Origin: an uncultured Lentisphaeria bacterium
GTDB lineage: Bacteria; Verrucomicrobiota; Lentisphaeria; Victivallales; Victivallaceae
NCBI GenBank assembly: GCA_903821255.1
Contig: CAIJKT010000928.1
Span: forward strand, 1 to 5,753
DNA: 5,753 nt
Reading direction: 5' to 3'
In this document: in pieces, positions 1 to 5,753 of the stretch
Position numbering within the stretch: the stretch's first letter is position 1
Layout: the number at the start of each line of letters is the position of its first letter
Notes under the pieces: model-generated
Database searches by the model: none
Told to the model about the DNA's origin: nothing
The model's input: the letters and a program-made list of their open reading frames with translations, nothing else
Position numbers and translations under genes: made by a program

Positions 1-721
1 CCTGTATTCCCCGGACAGTTTTCTGGATAAGGGAGCAATCCTCAAAGATTCCATGACGACCAAGGCCGGAATTGTTGAAATTGACAACCGCAAATATTTC
101 CTGAAGCGGTATAATAACAAGGGCCTGATTTATACGCTGAAATATCTTTTCCGTAAATCCAGACCTTTTAACGCGCTCCGGGCCACACAGGCGATTCGCA
201 CCCTTGGCATACCGTGCCCGGAAGTTGTCGCGGCATTGTCGCGGCGGCGCTGCGGCATACTGCAAGCCTCTTATTTGCTTACCGAGAATCTTGCGGACAT
301 TATTTCCCCTGAAGATTATATCCGGGAAAGCGTTACCAGCCAGGACATTTATATAAAGTTTCAATCCCGGATGTGCGCTTATCTTAAAAAGCTGCATGAT
401 GCCGGCATCCGTCATGGCGATTTGAAGTTAAACAATATTTATTGCAGAAAAGACCCCGACGGACTGGAGTTCGGATTGTTCGACTTCGATGGAACGGATT
501 TTTCAGGCAGACCATTGAGTCACAGAATGCGGATCAAGGAATACGCCAGGATTATTTCATCCTGGATAATAATATCCGGGAATATCAAAATTCCTGCTGA
601 CCGTGAAAGAATTACCCGCGGGTTCAATAGAAAATATTTCGAATGCAACGGGATTGAGATGGACGCTGCCCTGCTGAATAAACTGATTGATTATTATCTG
701 AACCGGAAGAGAAAATATTGA
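1..721 (+). CDS. Lipopolysaccharide kinase (Kdo/WaaP, InaA-like) family protein, 5' end missing
   Basis: This is a predicted small kinase that would phosphorylate a sugar of the LPS inner core (Kdo or heptose) on the cytoplasmic face of the inner membrane. Numbering residues from the ATG at 53, it shows a lysine in YFLKRYN (K18, the likely ATP-binding lysine), a catalytic loop HGDLKLNN (121-128, with D123 and N128), and a DFD metal-binding motif in LFDFDG (143-147). These are the protein-kinase-like landmarks of the Kdo/WaaP family. The frame is open from position 2 to the ATG at 53, and the upstream codons (ILKDS before MTTKAG) continue the family-like N-terminal strand pattern leading to the lysine. 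The true start therefore probably lies outside the window and the ATG at 53 is an internal methionine. The TGA stop is one base before the next gene. The exact sugar acceptor cannot be read from the sequence. Confidence 0.82.
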   Translation, partial: LYSPDSFLDKGAILKDSMTTKAGIVEIDNRKYFLKRYNNKGLIYTLKYLFRKSRPFNALRATQAIRTLGIPCPEVVAALSRRRCGILQASYLLTENLADIISPEDYIRESVTSQDIYIKFQSRMCAYLKKLHDAGIRHGDLKLNNIYCRKDPDGLEFGLFDFDGTDFSGRPLSHRMRIKEYARIISSWIIISGNIKIPADRERITRGFNRKYFECNGIEMDAALLNKLIDYYLNRKRKY

Positions 722-722
722 A

Positions 723-1430
723 ATGACGGCAAATAAAGAGTGGCTGCTGTGGCTGGATATCAGCCGCGATCCGTATATGAATATGAGCATAGACGAACTG
801 CTGCTGCTGCATATTGCCGAATTCGGCACCCCTGTCGTCCGCATTTACGGATGGGACAGGAAATCGGTGTCAATCGGTTATGTGCAGGATTATGAGGCGG
901 CGCCGCGGGAAGGGTATGCCATTGTCCGCAGAATGACCGGCGGCGGCGTGGTGTTTCACGATAAAGACCTGACCTATACGGTTGTCATACCCGCCGGACA
1001 CCCGATATGCGCACTGGACCGCGTCGAAAGTTACCATGTTTTCCACCGCGCGGTGAAAGCGGCGCTGGCGGGTTTCGGCCTGGAGGCGGAGCTGTCAACG
1101 TCGGAAGGCGGCGCGGTGGACCGGGCGACCATGCAGTGTTTTGTGACTCCGACCCGTTATGACGTATTATGCGGCGGGCGGAAATATGCGGGGGCCGCCC
1201 AGCGGCGCACTCATGACGGCATCCTGCATCAGGGCAGCATTGACTTGAAGGCATCCGGCGGCGATTCCGTGATTTTGACGGAAAAACTTGTCAAGGCATT
1301 GGAAAAACAATTTGAAATCGGATTTATTGAGTTTAAAGTCTCTAAAGTGTTTTTGCATGATGCGGAAACCCTGGCTGGAATTAAATATTCCACTGAACAA
1401 TGGAACAGGTTTAAAAAAATACAGTCCTAA
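723..1430 (+). CDS. Lipoate/octanoate protein transferase or ligase (BPL_LplA_LipB superfamily), LipM-like
   Basis: This 235-residue cytoplasmic enzyme belongs to the biotin/lipoate A/B ligase fold and attaches octanoyl or lipoyl groups to lysines of lipoyl domains (2-oxoacid dehydrogenases, GcvH). Visible motifs are RRMTGGGVVFHD (69-80, the acyl/adenylate-binding glycine loop), GGRKYAGAAQRR (151-162, with K154 as the conserved lysine) and LHQGSI (168-173). A CF motif at C139 lies just before the YDV strand, where LipM octanoyltransferases carry their catalytic cysteine. The protein also lacks the roughly 90-residue C-terminal accessory domain of E. coli-type LplA. Both points favour an acyl-carrier-protein-dependent transferase over an ATP-dependent ligase, but this is inference. 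A GGAAGA ribosome site at 705-710 lies inside the end of the kinase gene. There is a one-base gap upstream and a two-base gap to rnc, consistent with translational coupling. Confidence 0.85.
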   Translation: MTANKEWLLWLDISRDPYMNMSIDELLLLHIAEFGTPVVRIYGWDRKSVSIGYVQDYEAAPREGYAIVRRMTGGGVVFHDKDLTYTVVIPAGHPICALDRVESYHVFHRAVKAALAGFGLEAELSTSEGGAVDRATMQCFVTPTRYDVLCGGRKYAGAAQRRTHDGILHQGSIDLKASGGDSVILTEKLVKALEKQFEIGFIEFKVSKVFLHDAETLAGIKYSTEQWNRFKKIQS

Positions 1431-1432
1431 AA

Positions 1433-2146
1433 ATGGCTGAAGACATTGAAAAATTTAAATATCAAATAGGTTATGACTTCAACAATAAAGCATTGCTGAA
1501 AGAAGCGCTGACCCATCGTTCTTTCACGGTTGAAAATAATCTGCCGTACGATAACCAGCGGCTGGAATTTCTGGGTGACGCGGTTCTCCAGATTCTCCTG
1601 ACCGAGTTTTTATATCTGCGCTATCCGGAAGAGGATGAAGGCGCGATGACGAAGATGCGTTCGGCAATGGTTCAGCAGGAGGCGCTGGCAAAAGTTGCCC
1701 GCAAGCTGGATCTCGGAAAATTCATGTATGCCGGTAAAGGTGAAATTGAATCCGGGGGCGATGACCGCGATTCAACGCTTTCCGACTTGTTCGAGGCCTT
1801 TATCGGGGCCTTTTATCTTGATGCCGGATTCGACAAAGTACGGGATTTCGTCAAAAATTTAATGAGCGAGGCGTTTCCTGAACCTGACAAACTGCTGCCG
1901 GGGCTGAATCCCAAAGGCACACTTCAGGAATACACTCAGAAAAGATGGGGCATCACTCCGGAATATGAAGTAATCAGCGTAACCGGACCCGACCATAATC
2001 CGTCGTATCTGGTAGGCGTCGCGGTCAACGGCAAAATCAAGGCCGAAGGTTCCGCGTCCAACCGGAAACAGGCGGAAAGCCAGGCCGCCAGAAGCGCGCT
2101 GATTCAAATTGCGGAGTCTGACAGTTCACTCAGCGGAATGTTCTAA
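1433..2146 (+). CDS. rnc: Ribonuclease III
   Basis: This is the double-strand-specific endoribonuclease that processes rRNA precursors and regulates mRNAs. It works in the cytoplasm as a homodimer with Mg2+. The 237 residues match the usual length. The N-terminal nuclease domain carries the signature NQRLEFLGDAVL (41-52). Metal ligands E45 and D49 are visible, with D118 and E121 in the second acidic motif (SDLFEAFIGAFYLD, 117-130), equivalent to E. coli E41, D45, D114 and E117. Q42 stands where E. coli has E38; I recall this substitution as common in other phyla. A double-stranded-RNA-binding domain follows (about 159-227: NPKGTLQEY, then GSASNRKQAESQAA). The ATG lies two bases after the upstream stop, and no good Shine-Dalgarno is placed before it, so translation probably depends on ribosomes arriving from the lipoyl transferase gene. 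The era gene, a common partner in other bacteria, is not next to it. Confidence 0.97.
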   Translation: MAEDIEKFKYQIGYDFNNKALLKEALTHRSFTVENNLPYDNQRLEFLGDAVLQILLTEFLYLRYPEEDEGAMTKMRSAMVQQEALAKVARKLDLGKFMYAGKGEIESGGDDRDSTLSDLFEAFIGAFYLDAGFDKVRDFVKNLMSEAFPEPDKLLPGLNPKGTLQEYTQKRWGITPEYEVISVTGPDHNPSYLVGVAVNGKIKAEGSASNRKQAESQAARSALIQIAESDSSLSGMF

Positions 2147-2164
2147 TTCTGTTTTGCGCAAATT

Positions 2165-2172
2165 AGAGGAGA
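2165..2172 (+). promoter_or_regulatory. Strong ribosome binding site of the dehydrogenase gene
   Basis: AGAGGAGA lies 9 bases before the ATG at 2182. It is the clearest Shine-Dalgarno in the window and fixes the dehydrogenase start. It contrasts with the missing site before rnc, so this gene should be translated independently of its upstream neighbour. Confidence 0.8.
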
Positions 2173-2181
2173 GCAAATAAA

Positions 2182-3294
2182 ATGAAGTACAGTCTGAGTT
2201 TTCCAGGCAGAATTATTTTCGGAGCGGGAACGGTGAAAGACCTTCCTGATCTGATCCCGGCAGATTCCAGAATTCTGCTTGTCACCGGAAACCACGCCCA
2301 AAAAGACGGCTTGCTGGAATTCATGCAGCATCTCCTGATCGGATTCGAAACCGCGTCCGTTTGCGGCATCGAGGCGGAACCGCCGTTGTCCGAAGTTGAC
2401 AAACTTATTCAGGCGGGCCGCTACAGCAGTACCACGGCAATTGTCGCGACCGGCGGCGGCAGCGTGATTGACGCGGCCAAAACTGCGGCGGCGCTGATTC
2501 CCCTGGAAGGGATGACCGCAGATTACTTCTATGACAGACGTCAGATTCAGGGCAAAGGACTGTTTTTTGCGGCATTGCCGACAACTGCCGGAACGGGTGC
2601 GGAAATCACGCCGAACGCAGTGCTGACCGACACGGAAAATTCTATCAAGAAATCAATCCGCCATCCGACCATGTTCGCCGATATCGCAATCATCGATCCA
2701 GATCTGACCTGTTCCTGCCCCCCTGCCCTTACCGCCGCCAGCGGACTGGACGCGTTCACCCAGGCGGTGGAATCATATATTTCAAAAAGCGCCAATACCG
2801 TTACCCGGCTGCTGGCCGGCAAAGCGGCTTCACTGCTCATGGCCAATATCGTCCGGGCCTGTGAGGCGCCGCTTGACGCCGCCGCCCGTTCCGCCATGGC
2901 CGAAGGCAGCATGCTCGGCGCCATGGCGTTCACTCAAAGCGGACTGGGCGCGGTGCACGGGCTGGCCCACCCCATCGGCGCTAAACTGAAAGTGCCGCAC
3001 GGGCTTTGCTGCGCTACACTGCTGATCCCGGTGCTCAAAGCCAATCGTCCGTCATGCAGGCCGCATTTAAAGGAACTGGCTCAATTATGCGGGTTCGATT
3101 CGATAGACAGCTTCATCGCGGGAATCGCCGGCATTGAAAGCAAACTGCAAATTCCTGACACATTCAAAAAATTCGGTCTGGATGAAGAGCATTTTGATTT
3201 TATTCTAAAAAACTGCCGGAGTGGCAGTATGCAGAAAAACCCGCGTAAATTCAGCGATCCTGAATTACTGGAAATTTTGAAAGGTTTGTGCTGA
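2182..3294 (+). CDS. Iron-containing alcohol dehydrogenase family protein
   Basis: This is a predicted cytoplasmic NAD(P)-dependent group III dehydrogenase that interconverts an alcohol and an aldehyde or ketone. Its 370 residues are typical in length. The N-terminal nucleotide-binding domain has GGGSVIDAAK (91-100) and PTTAGTGAE (133-141). The C-terminal helical domain carries the metal site: D190 in SGLDAFTQAVE, then H259 and H263 in VHGLAHPIGA, and H273 in PHG. In E. coli FucO the ligands are Asp196, His200, His263 and His277. The second position here is Q194, not His, so metal preference or activity may differ. The gene starts 35 bases after rnc behind a strong ribosome site, and its TGA overlaps the ATG of the PfkB kinase by one base. 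That overlap suggests the two proteins are made together and may act in one pathway. The substrate is unknown: butanol, propanediol/lactaldehyde and hydroxyacid-type activities all occur in this superfamily. Confidence 0.92.
   Translation: MKYSLSFPGRIIFGAGTVKDLPDLIPADSRILLVTGNHAQKDGLLEFMQHLLIGFETASVCGIEAEPPLSEVDKLIQAGRYSSTTAIVATGGGSVIDAAKTAAALIPLEGMTADYFYDRRQIQGKGLFFAALPTTAGTGAEITPNAVLTDTENSIKKSIRHPTMFADIAIIDPDLTCSCPPALTAASGLDAFTQAVESYISKSANTVTRLLAGKAASLLMANIVRACEAPLDAAARSAMAEGSMLGAMAFTQSGLGAVHGLAHPIGAKLKVPHGLCCATLLIPVLKANRPSCRPHLKELAQLCGFDSIDSFIAGIAGIESKLQIPDTFKKFGLDEEHFDFILKNCRSGSMQKNPRKFSDPELLEILKGLC
3280..3284 (+). promoter_or_regulatory. Ribosome binding site deciding the PfkB kinase start
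   Basis: AAAGG sits 9 bases before the ATG at 3294, inside the last codons of the dehydrogenase gene. An in-frame GTG at 3288 would have only a 3-base spacer. The spacing therefore supports the ATG at 3294, which shares one base with the upstream TGA stop. Confidence 0.65.
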
Positions 3295-4238
3295 TGAATG
3301 ATTTTTCCGCTAACTTCATTATGGTGCTCGGCCCCAATCCGGCCTGGCAGAAAACGCTTTTTTTCAAGGAATTGACTGTCGGGGAAGTCAACCGCGCCTA
3401 TGACATGAACAGCTTTCCCTCCGGCAAGGGGATTAATTTCAGCAGGGCGGCATCTGTATGGGGCAAAAGTCATACCATGCTGCTGCAGTTCGCCGGCGGC
3501 AGCACCGGAAAACTGATTTGCGACGGCCTGGATGCAGAAGGCATCCGTCACTCAACCGTTGCGGTGGACCACATTACCCGTACCTGTACGACCTGCCTCT
3601 GCCAGACGACCGAAAAAATGACCGAACTGATCGAACCGTCACATACCGTTGACGATGTCTCTGCCGGTAAAATGCTGGATTTCATGCAGGGGCACGTCAG
3701 GCACTGCCTGGGCATAGCGCTCTGCGGAACGCTGCCGGGCAAAACCGATATGAAACTTTATCTCGAAGCCGCCGCACTGGCGGAAACTTACGGCATTCCG
3801 CTGCTCATTGACTCCTGGCAGAACATTAAACCGGTGCTGGAAATTGCCGAAAATGCCATTCTGAAAATCAACCTCACGGAATTGCGCCAGATCACCGGAG
3901 AAAAAACTCCGAGGGAAGCAACGCTGTCCGCGCTTGACGCGTTCCGTCTGAAAGCGGTTGCCATCACCGATGGCCCCGGCAACGCCTATGCCGCAACAGC
4001 GAACGGGTTTCATGTATATCAGCTTAAAAAACTGGATCATGTGGTCAATCCGCTCGGTTCAGGCGATACTGTTGCCGCAGTGCTTTTCAGTGAATATCTG
4101 AACGAGACGCCGATCGAAGAGGCGTTTGCCGTCGGATTAGCCGCCGCCTCCGCCAACTGCCTGACTCCGCTCTGCGGACATTTTGATGTGCAAACCGCGC
4201 TGGAAATACGCAGGGAAATCACTATTTCTCAAGATTAG
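3294..4238 (+). CDS. PfkB-family sugar-phosphate kinase (1-phosphofructokinase / tagatose-6-phosphate kinase type)
   Basis: This 314-residue ribokinase-fold enzyme transfers phosphate from ATP to a sugar or sugar phosphate in the cytoplasm. It has the N-terminal strand GPNPAWQKTL (13-22), resembling the NPA-x-D start of the FruK/LacC clade, and the substrate loop SGKGIN (43-48), where that clade usually has GGKGxN. KINLTEL (191-197) corresponds to the K-x-N-x-x-E motif that coordinates Mg/phosphate. NPLGSGDT (252-259) is the C-terminal PfkB signature, with D258 as the catalytic base. The FruK/LacC-like form argues for a hexose-phosphate substrate over ribose or adenosine, but fructose 1-phosphate, tagatose 6-phosphate or something else cannot be separated. 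No PTS or sugar-transport gene is nearby. An alternative GTG start at 3288 adds two residues. The start overlaps the dehydrogenase stop (TGATG), indicating translational coupling. Confidence 0.88.
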   Translation: MNDFSANFIMVLGPNPAWQKTLFFKELTVGEVNRAYDMNSFPSGKGINFSRAASVWGKSHTMLLQFAGGSTGKLICDGLDAEGIRHSTVAVDHITRTCTTCLCQTTEKMTELIEPSHTVDDVSAGKMLDFMQGHVRHCLGIALCGTLPGKTDMKLYLEAAALAETYGIPLLIDSWQNIKPVLEIAENAILKINLTELRQITGEKTPREATLSALDAFRLKAVAITDGPGNAYAATANGFHVYQLKKLDHVVNPLGSGDTVAAVLFSEYLNETPIEEAFAVGLAAASANCLTPLCGHFDVQTALEIRREITISQD

Positions 4239-4289
4239 GTTTAAAATTTTTACGAAATAACGTTAACTAAATTTTTAAAGGTATCTTTT

Positions 4290-5405
4290 ATGGAAAATCA
4301 AACCAGTAATACACCACCGCAGCCGGAGAATTGTCCTCTGAAGCAGTGTCCAGCCGCCAATAAAGGCTGGAGAAATTATATCGGCTGCTTCGGAATATTT
4401 TTCGCGGCGTGCGCTGTTTTCATGGTCTGCTTCTCGGTTGTCGCCATCCTGGCCTTTGTCGGCATTTCAAAGTTCTGGGAAAACAATGAAGATGAAGATG
4501 CAACGCCGAATTCGCTCTCCTCTTACGAAAAGGATTTCATCGCCGGCAATCACTCTTCAAATAACGTCATTCTGGTGGTTCCGGTATCCGGCGTCATTTA
4601 TTCCGGACTGGAAGATTCTCCATTCGGCGGCGCCGAAGGCGCTGCCGCCAACCGCATCTGCGGACAACTGCGTCTTGCCGCGAAAGACAGCGATATCAAA
4701 GCCGTGATCGTCAGAATCGACTCCCCCGGCGGAGAAGTCGTCGCCTCGGATATGATTTACCAGGCAATTAAGCATGTCCGGGCGCAGGGAAAACCGGTCG
4801 TCGCGCTGATGGAATCGGTCGCCGCCAGCGGCGGATATTATGTCGCGGTCGGATGCGAACGCATCATCGCCCATCCGCTGACCACCACCGGCAGCATCGG
4901 CGTAATTGTCCAGACTTACAAATACTACAATCTGTTTCAGAAGATCGGGCTCGAAAGCGAACCCTACACCTCCGGACCGATGAAAGATCTGCTGAGCGGT
5001 ACCCGGCCGACTTCCCCCGAAGAAAAACAGATCATCCAGGAACACGTCAACAAAGTTTACGATCACTTCGTCAATGTCTGCGCGGAAGGCCGTCCGGGCC
5101 TGACCGCCAGGCAGATAAAAGGAACAAAAATCGGCGACGGCCGCATTTTCCTGGGCACGGAAGCTAAAACGCTGGGACTGGTTGACCAGCTCGGGTATTT
5201 CTCCGATGCAGAAAAGAAAGTCGCCTCGATGGCCGGAATTGCCGCCGATTACAAAGTAATCTCGCTGCGCAAAAGATTCTCGCTGTCCAGTCTGTTCAAA
5301 GGCCAGGCGGCTTCCAGCAGCATCAACGTAAAACTGCCCGGCGACTCCACCATCTCCGGCAAACTCGAACAGGGGAAATTCTACATGCTCCCCGCAAACC
5401 GGTAG
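4290..5405 (+). CDS. sppA: Signal peptide peptidase SppA, S49 family, membrane anchored
   Basis: This membrane-bound serine protease degrades cleaved signal peptides and other peptides at the membrane. Its 371 residues match the short single-protease-domain form, not the roughly 620-residue duplicated E. coli form. A proline- and cysteine-containing N-terminal tail (1-30) is followed by one membrane segment (about 31-59) and then an extracytoplasmic S49 domain. IDSPGG (143-148) is the substrate-strand motif. S180 in SVAASGGYY is the expected nucleophile, and K232 in GPMKDLLSG is the expected general base. They are 52 residues apart, as I recall for the Ser-Lys dyad of B. subtilis SppA. TTTGSIGVI (198-206) is also typical. 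An AAAGG ribosome site at 4277-4281 is 8 bases before the ATG. The 51-base AT-rich spacer upstream could hold a promoter, but none is convincing. The hairpin after the stop marks it as probably the last gene of its unit. Confidence 0.95.
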   Translation: MENQTSNTPPQPENCPLKQCPAANKGWRNYIGCFGIFFAACAVFMVCFSVVAILAFVGISKFWENNEDEDATPNSLSSYEKDFIAGNHSSNNVILVVPVSGVIYSGLEDSPFGGAEGAAANRICGQLRLAAKDSDIKAVIVRIDSPGGEVVASDMIYQAIKHVRAQGKPVVALMESVAASGGYYVAVGCERIIAHPLTTTGSIGVIVQTYKYYNLFQKIGLESEPYTSGPMKDLLSGTRPTSPEEKQIIQEHVNKVYDHFVNVCAEGRPGLTARQIKGTKIGDGRIFLGTEAKTLGLVDQLGYFSDAEKKVASMAGIAADYKVISLRKRFSLSSLFKGQAASSSINVKLPGDSTISGKLEQGKFYMLPANR

Positions 5406-5413
5406 GCTGACTT

Positions 5414-5447
5414 CAGGGTATTTCATTCCTGGAAATACCCTGCCTTT
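5414..5447 (+). terminator. Probable transcription terminator hairpin after sppA
   Basis: A perfect 11-bp inverted repeat, CAGGGTATTTC (5414-5424) and GAAATACCCTG (5432-5442), encloses a 7-base loop. It begins 8 bases after the sppA stop. Only a short T run follows (CCTTT, 5443-5447), so as an intrinsic terminator it is imperfect. It could also act as a 3' mRNA-stabilising stem. Its position between co-directional genes, just upstream of a new promoter, supports an end-of-unit role. Confidence 0.7.
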
Positions 5448-5493
5448 AACCGCAACTTCAGGCAAATTCATGGCTATTTTTATTTTTCCGCTA

Positions 5494-5522
5494 TTGGTAC
5501 AGTACGCAATCTGTGGTATAAT
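5494..5522 (+). promoter_or_regulatory. Sigma70-type promoter with extended -10, upstream of the sensor gene
   Basis: A -35 box TTGGTA (5494-5499, 4 of 6 matches to TTGACA) is separated by exactly 17 bases from a perfect -10 box TATAAT (5517-5522). The -10 is preceded by TGG, forming the extended TGn element. Transcription would begin around 5529-5531, giving a leader of about 35 bases before the ATG at 5564. This is the only convincing promoter in the window. Confidence 0.75.
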
Positions 5523-5563
5523 TAATCTCAAAGATAATAAACATTTTTCATAAGCTGTAAGCC

Positions 5564-5753
5564 ATGCTGTTAATTAAACAAAAATTAGTGCTTGTCCTGA
5601 GCGCGCTGCTGATTCTGGGGTTTACAACCACCAGCCTTATCAGCTATTACGTCTCGCGCGGCTCATTGCACAATCAAATAATTACCAGCGATCTGCCGCT
5701 GACCAGTGACAATATTTATTCCGAAATCCAGCGCGACCTGCTCCGTCCGGTAC
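5564..5753 (+). CDS. N-terminus of a membrane sensor protein with Cache-like periplasmic domain, 3' end missing
   Basis: Only the first 63 residues are visible. A short basic stretch (LLIKQK) precedes a hydrophobic segment (about residues 8-30, ending SLISYYV), which acts as an uncleaved signal anchor. The start of an extracytoplasmic domain follows. The segment LPLTSDNIYSEIQRDLLRPV (44-63) resembles, from memory, the first helix of a dCache-type sensor domain found in membrane diguanylate cyclases, histidine kinases and related receptors. The output domain lies beyond the right edge, so GGDEF, HD-GYP, kinase or chemoreceptor function cannot be decided. An in-frame TAA at 5558-5560 excludes an earlier start. 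The ribosome site before the ATG is weak. The gene has its own promoter and is separated from sppA by a hairpin, so it is a separate transcription unit. Confidence 0.75.
   Translation, partial: MLLIKQKLVLVLSALLILGFTTTSLISYYVSRGSLHNQIITSDLPLTSDNIYSEIQRDLLRPV

Noticed and set aside
985..1254. An 89-codon minus-strand open frame opposite the lipoyl transferase
   Set aside because: Its Pro/Arg-rich translation is typical of a reverse-frame artefact of GC-rich coding sequence.
2547..2933. A 128-codon minus-strand open frame opposite the dehydrogenase
   Set aside because: It falls entirely inside a well-supported gene. Its low-complexity Ala/Ser-rich translation mirrors the Gly/Ala codons of the sense strand.
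3288..3290. GTG as the start of the PfkB kinase
   Set aside because: The AAAGG site would be only 3 bases away, whereas the ATG at 3294 has a 9-base spacer and the common one-base stop/start overlap.
3081..3551. A 156-codon minus-strand open frame across the dehydrogenase/kinase junction
   Set aside because: It is antisense to two genes with intact motifs, and its translation resembles no family I recognise.
4249..4273. TTTACG and TAAATT as a promoter for sppA
   Set aside because: The spacing is only 13 bases and both boxes match poorly. In such AT-rich sequence this is expected by chance.
4557..5531. A 324-codon open frame on the minus strand opposite sppA
   Set aside because: It lies antisense to a gene with a full catalytic dyad and family motifs. 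Its translation shows no recognisable domain and has the Gly/Phe/Asp-rich look of a reverse-frame shadow in GC-rich codons.
1..5753. CRISPR array, transposon ends, tRNA or phage genes
   Set aside because: I saw no regularly spaced repeats, transposase motifs, long terminal inverted repeats or cloverleaf pattern. Genes fill nearly the whole window.

Overview
The window is a compact bacterial chromosomal segment of about 50% GC by eye. All seven genes are on the + strand. I see no tRNA, rRNA, CRISPR array, insertion sequence or phage signature. It appears to come from a Gram-negative bacterium, because the first gene encodes a Kdo/WaaP (InaA)-type lipopolysaccharide kinase. The style of the RNase III and of the lipoyl-family protein would fit the Planctomycetota-Verrucomicrobiota-Lentisphaerota group. 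That placement is an impression from remembered sequences and is weak.

Layout: (1) positions 1-721, the 3' part of a lipopolysaccharide-kinase-family gene whose start lies off the left edge. (2) 723-1430, a single-domain lipoate/octanoate transferase or ligase with a LipM-like cysteine. (3) 1433-2146, rnc (RNase III). (4) 2182-3294, an iron-containing alcohol dehydrogenase. (5) 3294-4238, a PfkB-family sugar-phosphate kinase overlapping the dehydrogenase stop codon. (6) 4290-5405, a membrane-anchored SppA-type serine protease. (7) A hairpin at 5414-5442 probably closes this unit. (8) A good sigma70-type promoter at 5494-5522 drives a new gene at 5564, which runs off the right edge and begins as a membrane sensor protein with a Cache-like extracytoplasmic domain.

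The first six genes are spaced by 1, 2, 35, -1 and 51 bases, so they could form one transcript. The two tightest groups, kinase/lipoyl transferase/rnc and dehydrogenase/PfkB kinase, are probably translationally coupled. The first three and sppA look like housekeeping functions: envelope glycolipid modification, cofactor attachment, RNA processing and membrane protein quality control. The dehydrogenase and PfkB kinase look like a two-step carbon-metabolism module of unknown substrate.

No clearly novel system is visible. The points most worth checking are the LipM-like active-site cysteine, the Asp-x3-Gln in place of Asp-x3-His metal motif in the dehydrogenase, and the coupled dehydrogenase/kinase pair.
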